From Solwaraspora sp. WMMD406 (GTDB lineage Bacteria > Actinomycetota > Actinomycetes > Mycobacteriales > Micromonosporaceae): DNA of 64,000 bases. The translations under genes were made by a program, and so were the position numbers. The notes under the pieces are model-generated. The model worked only from the letters and a program-made list of their open reading frames with translations. It made no database searches and had not been told where the DNA came from. Below, piece by piece: positions 44,901 to 52,704 of this stretch. The stretch is taken from NCBI RefSeq assembly GCF_029626025.1, contig NZ_JARUBF010000001.1, forward strand, positions 3,038,001-3,102,000, read 5' to 3'. Positions within the stretch are counted from its first letter, which is position 1. Every line of letters begins with the position of its first letter.

Positions 44901-47900
44901 GCCGAACGGCAAACTCGACCGGGCGAAGCTGCCCCGCCCTGAGCCAGCCCGGTCGGCGGCCGCGACGCCACCGCGTACCCCGGTGGAGGCGGAACTGCTG
45001 GCGATCTGGACCGAGCTGTTGCGCCCGGCCGGTCCGATCGGGGTCGACGACAACTTCTTCGTCCTCGGCGGGCACTCGATGACCGCGACCCGTCTGATCG
45101 CCAGGATCACCACCGAGTACGGCGTCCAGTTGCCGGTCCGCGACGTGTTCGCCGCCCCGACGATCGCCGGGCTGGCCGCCCGGCTGGTCGCGGCACCGGG
45201 CTACCAGGGCCGGCTACCGGCCGCAGCCGCACTGGCTCCCACGGCCGGCCCGGCTGCGGCCGGCACGGAGGCGGCAGCCGGTACGGAGGTGGCGGCCGGT
45301 ACCGATTCGGCGGCCGTCGCCTATCCGGCCTCCCGTACCGACCCGGTCGACCCGGTCGGTGCCAACGGCGCGCCCGGCCCGGCGGACCTGGACGACCTCG
45401 ACGACGACGAACTCGAAGAACTCCTCCGGGCGGCGATCGAGGTCCGCCGACGGCGCCGCGGCTCGGTCGCCGCCGGTCCGGTCCGGTACCCGGCCACCTT
45501 CGGCCAGCGGCAGATGTGGTTTATGGAGCAGCTCGCCCCGGGCGACGGCGTCTACCACGTGGCCACCCGGCTACGGCTGCGCGGCCGGCTGGACCTCCCG
45601 GCCTTCACCCGGGCGGTGGACCGGCTGGTGGCCCGCCACGAGGCGCTGCGGACCGGGTTCGTGCTGGTCGACGACGAACCCGTACAGGTGGTGGAGCCAG
45701 GCGTGCGGATGACCGTACCGGTGGTCGACGTCGTCGACGAGTCCGAGGCGGTCCGCCGGCAGACCGAGCTGCTACGTCAACCGTTCGCCCTGGACCGGGC
45801 GCCGGCGCTGCGGCTGCTGCTGGTCCGACTGGCCGCCGACGACCACCGGCTCACCCTGGTGGCGCACCACGCCGTCCTCGACGAGGCGTCGTGGAGCATC
45901 CTGCTGCGGGACCTGGGCGAGTTCTACCGGGCCGAGCTGACCGGGACCGAGCCGCGACTGCCGGCGTTGCGCCACGGGTTCGGCCGTTACGCGCGCTGGC
46001 AGCGGGATCCGGCGCGAGCCGCCCGGCGGGAGATCGACCTGGCCTACTGGACCCGGCGGCTGCACGGCGCGCCGGAACTGCTCGACCTGCCGACCGACCG
46101 GCCCCGGCCCGCCACCCAGACGTTCCGGGGCGCCTCGGTGTCGCTGCACCTGCCCGAGTCGGACACCGCGACGATGCTGGCCGCCTGGCGGCGCGCGGCG
46201 GTCACCCCGTTCCACGCCCTGCTCACCGGATTCGCCGCCGTGCTGGCCCGGTACAGCCAGCAGGACGACCTGGTGATCGGCACCGCGATCACCAACCGGG
46301 GTACCGACTTCGCCGACGTGATCGGAATGTTCGTCGCCACCGTTCCGCTGCGTATCGACCTGTCCGGCGACCCCACCCTGGACCAGGCCCTGACCGCCGT
46401 CCGCGACGAGAGCGTCGCCGCGCTCGAGCACGCCGACATCCCGTTCGACCAGCTGACCGCGCGGCTGCGTCCCCGGCGCAGTCCGAGCTTCCCACCCGTG
46501 TTCCAGGTCATGTTCGTCTACAACGAACCGATCGCCGGCGGTGCCGACCTCGTCTGGCCGGACCTGACGGTGACCCCGCAGGCCCCGCCGCCCGGCCCGG
46601 CCCGCTACGACCTGACCCTGCTGATGTGGCCGGACCAGGGCGGACTGAGCGGCCGGATCGACTACAACGCCGACCTGTTCGACGACGCCACCATGCGGCG
46701 GCTCGCCGGACACGTCGCCGAGACACTGCGGGCGTTGGCCACCGAACCCCGGCGACGGCTGTGGGGGCTGCCGTTGCACACCGTGGTCGCGCCGGCGGCC
46801 CGGCACGAGTTCCCGGAAACCGACCTGGTGCCGGCGCTGATCGAGGCGCAAGCCGCCCGTACCCCGGACAACCCGGCGGTGATCGACGGCGACACCGTCG
46901 TCAGCTACGCCGAACTGCTGCGCCGAGCCCGGGCGGTGGCCGGTTGGCTACGTGCCCAGGGTGCCGGACCGGAGACCCGGATCGGGCTGAGCATGCTGGC
47001 CGGCGCCGACGCGCTGACCGCGCTGGTCGGCGTCCTGCTCGCCGGAGCAGCCTACGTACCGCTGGACCCGCGTGACCCCCGACGGGCCGACCTGCTGTCC
47101 GACGCCGGGGTCCTGCTCGACCTGACCGCGCTTCCGGCGTTGCCGGCCGCCGTGGCCGGGCCGACCGGGGCCGCCCTACCGGCGACCGTGCCGCCCGCGC
47201 CGCAGAGCGCGGCCTACGTCATCTACACCTCCGGGTCGTCGGGCCGACCGAAGGGGGTGGTGGTGCCGCACGCCGCCGCGCGCAACCTCGCGCTGGCCTT
47301 CCGGGACCGGCACGACTTCGGCGTGTCCGACCGCATCCTGATGATCCCGCCGCTGAGCTTCGACGCCTCCGTCGGCGACGTCCTGCCGGCGTTGATCAGC
47401 GGGTCGGCCCTGGTGCTGCACCCGGAGCCGGCGGCACTGACCGGTCGGGGGCTGCTGCGTTTCTGCGCGGCCAACGACGTCACCACGGTGGACGCGCCGT
47501 CGGCGTTGTGGCAGCGCTGGGCCGAGGACCTGACCGGTGCCGGTGAACCGGTGCCGGGATGTCTGCGCCGGATGATGGTCGGCGGGGAAGCGGTGCCGAT
47601 GTCACGCCTGCGTGACTGGGCGTCGGCCAGCGCCGGACAGGTCCGGTTCTACAACCACTACGGCCCGACCGAGGCCACCGTCTGCGCCACGACGTACGCG
47701 ACCGTGTCCGGTGCGGAGTTGCCGGCCGGCGCGACCGAACTGCCGATCGGGGTGCCGCTGCCCAACGTGTACGCCTACGTGCTGGACCGGCGGGGTCACC
47801 CGACCCCGCCGGGCGTACCCGGTGAACTCTGCCTCGGCGGCGCCGGCGTGGCCCGTGGATACCACCAGCGGCCCGCGGTGACCGCAGCCGCGTTCGTGCC

Positions 47901-49731
47901 GGATCCGTTCGCCGCCGAGCCCGGAGCCCGGATGTACCGGACCGGGGACATCGCCCGGTGGACCAACGACGGCCAGCTGGAATTCCTCGGCCGGGCCGAC
48001 CACCAGGTGAAGATCCGGGGCCGGCGGATCGAACTGGGCGAGATCGAGGCGACCCTCGCCGACCAGCCGGGCGTCCGGCAGGTCGCCGTGCTCGCCCCGC
48101 ACGACGCGCACGGCCAACGGTTCCTGGCCGCCTACCTGGCCGGGGCGATCCCGGACACGCCGGCCGGGGTGGCCGCGCTGCGGGCGGAGCTGGGTCGTCG
48201 GCTGCCCGACTACCTGGTGCCCCAGTCGTACACCGTCCTCGACGAACTGCCGTTGACCCGGCACGGCAAGGTCGACCGGTCCCGACTGCCCGAACCGGCA
48301 CCACCGGCGAGGCCACAGCTGGTGCCACCGGCGACCGCGACCGAGCGGACCTTGGCCGGCATCTGGAGCCAGGCGCTGGGCGTCGACCCGATCGGCGGGC
48401 AGGACAACTTCCTCGACCTCGGCGGGCACTCCTTGCTGGCCGCGACGATCCTGGCCCGGATCAACGAGGCGTGCCGGGTGAACCTGCCGTTGGTCGCCCT
48501 CTTCGAGACCGCCACCCTCGCCGAACTGGCCGCCCGGATCGACGGTGCGCCCGGCGCGACCTCGTCGGACACCGTACCGCCGGACCTGGCCGGCGAGGCG
48601 GTGCTGCCGGCGGACTTCCCCGAGCGGGCGGGTACCGGGTGGTCGTCCCGGCCGGCGCCGCGTCGGGTGCTGCTGACCGGGGCGACCGGGTTCCTCGGCG
48701 CCTTCCTGGCCAGTGAACTGTTGACCCGTACCGCCGCCGAGCTGTTCTGCCTGGTCCGGGCCGGCTCACCCGACGAGGGGCGCGAGCGGATCGTCGCCGC
48801 GTTGGACCGCTATCAGCTCTGGCGGCCCGAGTACGCCGAGCGGATCGTCCCGGTCCGTGGCGACCTCGCCGCACCCCGACTCGGACTGGCCGACGCCGAG
48901 TACGCCCGGCTCGTCGACGAACTCGACACGATCTATCACAACGGTGGCGCGGTCAACTTCCTGCACCCGTACCAGCGGCTGCGCGCGGCCAACGTCGCCG
49001 GCACCGTCGAGGTGCTGCGGCTCGCCGCCGCCGGCCGGGACGTCGCCGTCCACTACGTCTCCACCCTCGGCGTCTACCTCGGTGACGGATACCTGGACCG
49101 GACCGTCTCCGAGGCCGACCCGCCGACCGACGCGGCCGGTCTGCTCGGCGGGTACAACCAGAGCAAGTGGGTCGCCGACACGCTGGTCCGGGCGGCCCGG
49201 GACCGGGGACTTCCGGTCACCGTGCACCGGCCGGCCCGGATCACCGGGGACAGCCGGACCGGTGCCGGCAACCCGGACGACTACTTCAGCGCCTTCCTCA
49301 AGTGCTGCGTCGAGGTGGGCGGCGTACCGGACCTCGCCGAACCCACCGACATGTCCCCGGTGGACTACGTCGCCGGCGCGATCGTGACCCTGGCCGGGCA
49401 GGGGGTCGACGGGCACTACTACAACAACCGTACGATCGCCTATCCGCAGGTCGCCGCCGAACTCGGCATCGACCTGGTGCCCTACCACCGGTGGCGGGAG
49501 ATCGTCCGGGCCGGTGCGGCCGACGGCACCGTGACCGCCTTCGCGCCGTACGCGGCGGCGCTGACCGAGCAGGAGCCGAGCATCCGGCAGCCGACGTTCG
49601 CCTGCGCGTCGACCGAGCAGGTGGCGGCGCGGGCGGGGCTGGCCTGCCCGGCGGCCGACCGCGCCCTGCTCCGGGCCTATCTGGATCACTTCCGGCGTAC
49701 CGGATTCCTTCGGGAGGTGACCGTCCGATGA
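41968..49731 (+). CDS. NRPS3: C-A-PCP-C-A-PCP-thioester reductase
   Basis: The 2587-residue synthetase has two modules and a terminal reductase. Module 1: condensation HHLVGDA (158-164), adenylation [15 protein letters not shown] (from 654) with pocket D-I-L-Q-L-G-V-V-W-K (Gly), PCP Ser1037. An acidic linker (DLDDLDDDELEELL) follows. Module 2: condensation HHAVLDE (1300-1306), adenylation YVIYTSGSSGRPKGV (from 1750) with pocket D-A-G-D-M-G-H-V-C-K, which I cannot assign, PCP Ser2155 in GGHSLLAA. The reductase (2230-2587) has VLLTGATGFLGAF and the catalytic Tyr2396/Lys2400 in YNQSKW. It should release the chain with NADPH as an aldehyde, or an alcohol after a second reduction. GTG 41968 overlaps the previous stop. 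Confidence 0.94.
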   Translation: MTQIDRLTRQQKQALLARTLGGDRPARTSDTRPMSFAQERMWFLESLDPGRPTYTMPFAQRLRGPVRVDLLQRAVDDVVARHAALRTTFDAAGGVAAQRIAASLTVPVRVVRVADEAAAHEFVTEVAARPFDLARGPLLRVTLIEFAADEHLLLIVLHHLVGDAASYEILLDELSCCYRACLDGDQPRLPDLPIQYADYAAWQRDQLRGAELDRHLDYWTGHLAGAPPVLELPGDLPRPAVASGAGAIHQRDVAADLGDAFRTLCRDAEVTLFMGLLAVYQVVLSRWAATTEVVVGTPVSGRGRAETQPLIGLFVNTLALRTSLGDDPTFRQLLDRVRETTLDALTHQELPFEKLVEVLAPERSLAHAPVCQAQLVFQAGDPPRIDLPGVRVSPVLVDTGTAKVDVTLYAEARPAGDIALVCEYRTDLFTEDWAARFLDCVQTVLAAAVADPSTRIADLPLVTGARLAEALPTVPAASPPAADRPAGAATQNGRPGPVDGDDTPATALDLLRRRGRGPQTDELLSRAARIGAALRRHGVGPETRVGLCLRRGPDTVAGLLGIWHAGGQYVPLDPNFPAARLAAMAADADLRHLVTESGLAELAGQIAPTAHNLHLDELFAGPAAASAPPADPVAAPGPESLTDPVAVPGTAAAYTIFTSGSTGRPKGVTIPHSAVVNLIESFAAALPLTEADCLVAVTTISFDIAVLELLLPLRQGARLVVADARQSADPDELRELLRSSGATAMQATPATWQMLRDTGGVPARLRLRLCGGEALPPDLAAALTGPDVELWNVYGPTETTVWSAAGRVVAGAPVVIGPPIAATRLYVLDSRLRPVPRGVPGELYIGGAGVARGYHDRPALTADRFRPDPYGAAGERMYATGDRARQRPDGTLELLGRTDHQVKIRGFRVELGEIEAVLTDHAAITQAAVAVVDEQLAGYVVPAVGDVPPDDLLDHLRLRLPEYMVPATVVALPALPRTPNGKLDRAKLPRPEPARSAAATPPRTPVEAELLAIWTELLRPAGPIGVDDNFFVLGGHSMTATRLIARITTEYGVQLPVRDVFAAPTIAGLAARLVAAPGYQGRLPAAAALAPTAGPAAAGTEAAAGTEVAAGTDSAAVAYPASRTDPVDPVGANGAPGPADLDDLDDDELEELLRAAIEVRRRRRGSVAAGPVRYPATFGQRQMWFMEQLAPGDGVYHVATRLRLRGRLDLPAFTRAVDRLVARHEALRTGFVLVDDEPVQVVEPGVRMTVPVVDVVDESEAVRRQTELLRQPFALDRAPALRLLLVRLAADDHRLTLVAHHAVLDEASWSILLRDLGEFYRAELTGTEPRLPALRHGFGRYARWQRDPARAARREIDLAYWTRRLHGAPELLDLPTDRPRPATQTFRGASVSLHLPESDTATMLAAWRRAAVTPFHALLTGFAAVLARYSQQDDLVIGTAITNRGTDFADVIGMFVATVPLRIDLSGDPTLDQALTAVRDESVAALEHADIPFDQLTARLRPRRSPSFPPVFQVMFVYNEPIAGGADLVWPDLTVTPQAPPPGPARYDLTLLMWPDQGGLSGRIDYNADLFDDATMRRLAGHVAETLRALATEPRRRLWGLPLHTVVAPAARHEFPETDLVPALIEAQAARTPDNPAVIDGDTVVSYAELLRRARAVAGWLRAQGAGPETRIGLSMLAGADALTALVGVLLAGAAYVPLDPRDPRRADLLSDAGVLLDLTALPALPAAVAGPTGAALPATVPPAPQSAAYVIYTSGSSGRPKGVVVPHAAARNLALAFRDRHDFGVSDRILMIPPLSFDASVGDVLPALISGSALVLHPEPAALTGRGLLRFCAANDVTTVDAPSALWQRWAEDLTGAGEPVPGCLRRMMVGGEAVPMSRLRDWASASAGQVRFYNHYGPTEATVCATTYATVSGAELPAGATELPIGVPLPNVYAYVLDRRGHPTPPGVPGELCLGGAGVARGYHQRPAVTAAAFVPDPFAAEPGARMYRTGDIARWTNDGQLEFLGRADHQVKIRGRRIELGEIEATLADQPGVRQVAVLAPHDAHGQRFLAAYLAGAIPDTPAGVAALRAELGRRLPDYLVPQSYTVLDELPLTRHGKVDRSRLPEPAPPARPQLVPPATATERTLAGIWSQALGVDPIGGQDNFLDLGGHSLLAATILARINEACRVNLPLVALFETATLAELAARIDGAPGATSSDTVPPDLAGEAVLPADFPERAGTGWSSRPAPRRVLLTGATGFLGAFLASELLTRTAAELFCLVRAGSPDEGRERIVAALDRYQLWRPEYAERIVPVRGDLAAPRLGLADAEYARLVDELDTIYHNGGAVNFLHPYQRLRAANVAGTVEVLRLAAAGRDVAVHYVSTLGVYLGDGYLDRTVSEADPPTDAAGLLGGYNQSKWVADTLVRAARDRGLPVTVHRPARITGDSRTGAGNPDDYFSAFLKCCVEVGGVPDLAEPTDMSPVDYVAGAIVTLAGQGVDGHYYNNRTIAYPQVAAELGIDLVPYHRWREIVRAGAADGTVTAFAPYAAALTEQEPSIRQPTFACASTEQVAARAGLACPAADRALLRAYLDHFRRTGFLREVTVR

Positions 49732-51116
49732 CTGGGATGCTGCGCGGGTTCGGCGTGCTCTGGTTCGGCCAGACGGTGTCGTTCGTCGGGTCCGCGCTCA
49801 CCGGGTTCGTCCTGGGAGTGTGGGTCTACCAGAGCACCGGATCGGCCACCCAGTTCGCGATCATCTCCCTGGCGGCGGTGCTGCCGGGAATCGTGGTCGC
49901 GCCCTTCGCCGGGGTGCTCGCCGACCGCCGGGACCGCCGCCGGATCATGCTGGTGGCCGACGCCGCGGCCGGGCTGGTGACCGCCGGGGTGGCCGCGCTG
50001 CTCTGGGCCGACCAGCTCACGGTCTGGCACATCTACCTGGCGACCGCGGCGACCGCCGTGTTCAACACCGCGCACATCACCGCCTTCTACGCGATGATGC
50101 CGCTGCTGGTGCCCCGCGAAGGGCTCGGCCGGGCCAACGGGTTGATGCAGATGACGCAGGCCGGACAGATCGCCGCGCCGCTGCTGGCCGGTGTGCTGGT
50201 CGGCACAATCGGGCTGCGCGGGGTGATCCTCATCGACCTGTGCACGATGGCGGTCGGCATCGTGCTGCTCCTCACCGCCCGGCTGGACCCGTCGGCGACG
50301 GCCGCGCCGGCCGCCGGCACGCGGATCACCCTCGGTGAGGATCTCGGGTACGGCTGGCGACTGCTGCGCGGCAAGCCCGGGTTGTTCCAACTCGCCGTCC
50401 TCTTCGGCGGGTTCAACTTCCTGTTCGCGACGGCCGGTGTGCTGGTCCAGCCGCTGATCCTGTCGTTCGGCTCGGCCGCCACCCTGGGTGTGCTGATGTT
50501 CGCCGGCGGTGCCGGCTTGTTCGCCGGCAGCCTGGTGATGAGCGCCTGGGGCGGACCGAGACGGCGGATCCGGGGCATCATCGGCTTCCTGGCCTGGGGT
50601 GGGGTCGCCCTGTTCCTGCACGGCATGTACCCGTCGGCCTGGTTGATCGCGGTGGTGGCGCCGCTGTTCCTGTTCACTCTGCCGATCCTCAACGGCAGCG
50701 TGATGACCCTGATCCAGACCAAGGTGCCGACGGAGTCGCTGGGTCGGGTGATCGCCACCACCCGCATGATCGGCCAGGCCGCCACCCCGGTGGCGTACCT
50801 GGTCGCCGGACCGTTGGCAGACCGGGTGGCCGAGCCGGCGCTGGCCCCGGACGGCGCGCTGGCCGGCAGCGTCGGAGCGGTGATCGGCACCGGACCGGGC
50901 CGGGGGATCGCCGGGCTGTTCTGGCTGATCGGCGCGGCGATGGTGCTGCTCGCCGGGGTGGCGGCGGCCCGGCCGAGGCTGCGTCGGCTGGAGACCGAAC
51001 TGCCGGACGCCGCCGGCGACGACACCGCTGGCCTGGCCGTTGCCGCAACCGCTGACGGGGTCGAGACGGACCAGTCCGAGAAGGGGAGCCCGCGTAATGC
51101 CACTCAACCTGCCTGA
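49728..51116 (+). CDS. MFS exporter
   Basis: The 462-residue membrane protein has the MFS_3 (drug/siderophore exporter type) pattern with about 12 hydrophobic segments. The first cytoplasmic loop has GVLADRRDRRRIMLVAD, the MFS motif A, after QTVSFVGSALTGFVLGVWVY. A charged C-terminal tail follows the last helix. ATG 49728 overlaps the NRPS3 stop as ATGA. Position in the operon suggests export of the peptide product and self-protection; the transported compound is inferred from context only. Confidence 0.9.
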   Translation: MTGMLRGFGVLWFGQTVSFVGSALTGFVLGVWVYQSTGSATQFAIISLAAVLPGIVVAPFAGVLADRRDRRRIMLVADAAAGLVTAGVAALLWADQLTVWHIYLATAATAVFNTAHITAFYAMMPLLVPREGLGRANGLMQMTQAGQIAAPLLAGVLVGTIGLRGVILIDLCTMAVGIVLLLTARLDPSATAAPAAGTRITLGEDLGYGWRLLRGKPGLFQLAVLFGGFNFLFATAGVLVQPLILSFGSAATLGVLMFAGGAGLFAGSLVMSAWGGPRRRIRGIIGFLAWGGVALFLHGMYPSAWLIAVVAPLFLFTLPILNGSVMTLIQTKVPTESLGRVIATTRMIGQAATPVAYLVAGPLADRVAEPALAPDGALAGSVGAVIGTGPGRGIAGLFWLIGAAMVLLAGVAAARPRLRRLETELPDAAGDDTAGLAVAATADGVETDQSEKGSPRNATQPA

Positions 51117-52179
51117 CCGGGAGCGGCTGGTGTATCAGGAGGGGCGGGCTCCGGCGGCGCACCTCGACCTGCTGCACGCCGCCGGATTCCGGGCCGCTGG
51201 CGCGGCCCAACGCCTCGGCGTCTTCGACACGCTCGCCGAACACGGACCGCAGTCGGCCAAAGGCCTCGCCGCCCGGCTGCGCTGTGACCAGCGGGCGCTG
51301 ACCATCCTGGCGCGGGTGCTTGTCGACTTCGGCTACCTGACCGAATCGGTCGACGACGGCACCGACGCGGTCTGGGACAACACCCCGGCCAGCGCCGCGT
51401 TCCTGAGCGACGGCACCCCGGACACGTACGCGCTGGTCTTCTCGTTCTGGCAGCGAGTGCTCTTCGACCACTGGGACCGGCTGGAGGAGACCGTCCGCAG
51501 CGGCACGCCGGCAGCGGATTTCTACCGCTGGCTGGAGGAGCATCCGGACACGTTGCGTGAGTTCCAGACGATGCTGACCCGCCAGTCCCGGATGCTGGCG
51601 CCCGAACTGATCGACTTGGTTCCGGTGCCAGCCGGCCCGGCCCGGCTGCTCGACGTCGGTGGTGGACACGCCGGGTACAGCGTCGCGTTCTGCCGGCGTC
51701 ACCCGCAACTGCGGGCGACGGTCCTCGATCTGGCCGGGGCGCTGGCCACCGGAACGCAGGCGATCGGCGAGGCCGGGCTGGTCGACCGGATCGTCCCGTA
51801 CGAGTGGGACATCCTCTCACCGGAGCCGATTCCCGGTCCGCCGGCCGACGTGGTGTTGTTGTTCAACATCGTGCACGGCTACCGGCCCGAGCAGAACGCC
51901 CGACTCCTGCGGCGGGTGGTCGCGGCCACCGCGCCGGGCGGGACGGTGGCCCTGGTGGAGCCGGTGGACGATCCGGCTCCGGCCGGCTCGGTCAGCGGGG
52001 ACGCCTTCGTCAAGCTGTTCAGTCTGAACCTGCTGCACGGGCAGGGCGGGCAGGCGTACCCGTACGGGGAGATCGCCGGTTGGCTGCGCGAGGTTGGCCT
52101 GGTCGACGTGCGCCAGGCGGCGCTGACCGCTTCCCCCAACGACCGGCTGATCCTGGCCACCCGGCCAGTCGCCGGGTGA
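51097..52179 (+). CDS. SAM-dependent methyltransferase (O-methyltransferase fold)
   Basis: The 360-residue protein has an N-terminal dimerisation/winged-helix half (HLDLLHAAGFRAAGAAQRLGV, then LRCDQRALTILARVLVDFGYL) and a C-terminal SAM domain with LLDVGGGHAGYSVAFCRRHP, the acidic LRATVLDLAGAL and VVLLFNIVHGY. This is the plant-type O-methyltransferase family, which also includes aromatic C-methyltransferases such as SibL of the sibiromycin pathway. Beside a KMO-like hydroxylase it may methylate a hydroxylated aromatic residue. The His seen as base in many O-methyltransferases appears as IVHGY. ATG 51097 overlaps the MFS gene end by 20 bases; this is the last gene of the operon. Confidence 0.88.
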   Translation: MPLNLPDRERLVYQEGRAPAAHLDLLHAAGFRAAGAAQRLGVFDTLAEHGPQSAKGLAARLRCDQRALTILARVLVDFGYLTESVDDGTDAVWDNTPASAAFLSDGTPDTYALVFSFWQRVLFDHWDRLEETVRSGTPAADFYRWLEEHPDTLREFQTMLTRQSRMLAPELIDLVPVPAGPARLLDVGGGHAGYSVAFCRRHPQLRATVLDLAGALATGTQAIGEAGLVDRIVPYEWDILSPEPIPGPPADVVLLFNIVHGYRPEQNARLLRRVVAATAPGGTVALVEPVDDPAPAGSVSGDAFVKLFSLNLLHGQGGQAYPYGEIAGWLREVGLVDVRQAALTASPNDRLILATRPVAG

Positions 52180-52235
52180 GCGGGTCCTGGCTGGACGACC
52201 GATTTTGTCGTACCTCTGTTCTAGCGTCGACGTAA

Positions 52236-52338
52236 CCGACAGTGGCCGGCTGCCGTCGGTCTGCGTGTCCGGTCGCGGATGGTTCCGCGGTGGGACACCC
52301 CGCGACCAGCGGCGGTAACGGGGGCCGGCCACTGTCGG
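52236..52338. other. Highly folded intergenic sequence with nested inverted repeats
   Basis: Perfect 15-bp arms CCGACAGTGGCCGGC (52236-52250) and GCCGGCCACTGTCGG (52324-52338) enclose 73 bases. Inside, GGTCGCGG (52271-52278) pairs with CCGCGACC (52300-52307), GTGTCC (52265-52270) with GGACAC (52293-52298), and CGCGGA/TCCGCG (52274-52279/52284-52289) forms a tetraloop hairpin. The first two inner pairs interleave as in a pseudoknot. It could be the operon terminator, the 5' leader of the Cys-rich gene, or a small RNA. Confidence 0.6.
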
Positions 52339-52349
52339 CACCCGTTATT

Positions 52350-52375
52350 CGGCCCGGCCCGGCCGGGCCGGGCCG
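52350..52375. terminator. 26-bp perfect G/C palindrome
   Basis: A perfect palindrome made only of C and G (CGGCCCGGCCCGG and its mirror) lies between the folded region and the ribosome site of the Cys-rich gene. It would form a very stable hairpin about 28 bases before the next start codon, so it may end the methyltransferase transcript or affect translation of the gene downstream. Confidence 0.45.
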
Positions 52376-52403
52376 GGCCGGGTCCGGCGTTGGAGGAGGA
52401 GCG

Positions 52404-52631
52404 ATGCTCATCGACTGCGACACCTGTACGGTTCGTGGCGCCGCCTGCGGCGGTTGCCTGGTCAACGCGTTGATCGAGGCGCCTCGTGCGGTGGCCCGAC
52501 TCGACAGCGAGGAACGCCACGCGGTGGAGGTCTTCGCCCGTGCCGGCTTCGAGGTGGAGGTGCTCGACGAGCCGGTAGGACCGATCCGGCGTCGGTCCCG
52601 TCGGCCCCGGTCGCGAAGACAGGCCGCGTGA
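52404..52631 (+). CDS. Small Cys-rich conserved protein (75 aa)
   Basis: The product starts MLIDCDTCTVRGAACGGCLV: two CxxC pairs in the first 18 residues suggest a zinc ribbon or other metal site. The rest has an amphipathic helix (APRAVARLDSEERHAVEVFARA), a short strand (FEVEVLDE) and an Arg-rich tail (RRRSRRPRSRRQ). ATG 52404 has GGAGGAGGA just upstream, an unusually good ribosome site. I recognise it as a type of small protein found near the M48 protease and pimB in actinomycetes, without known function. It appears to belong to the core genome next to the island edge. Confidence 0.75.
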   Translation: MLIDCDTCTVRGAACGGCLVNALIEAPRAVARLDSEERHAVEVFARAGFEVEVLDEPVGPIRRRSRRPRSRRQAA

Positions 52632-52704
52632 GCCGCGCCCCTGGCCCGCTTCCGACGGCTTAGGATGAGCGGGGCCAGGCCGTGACGGGTGGGAGGAACG
52701 AGCT

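Noticed and set aside
39953-52179. Assignment of the cluster as a pyrrolobenzodiazepine (sibiromycin/anthramycin type) pathway
   Set aside because: A KMO-like gene, methyltransferase and terminal reductase are shared, but there are four modules with two Gly-type domains, a LanB-like fusion, and no dioxygenase, kynureninase or proline-derivative genes.
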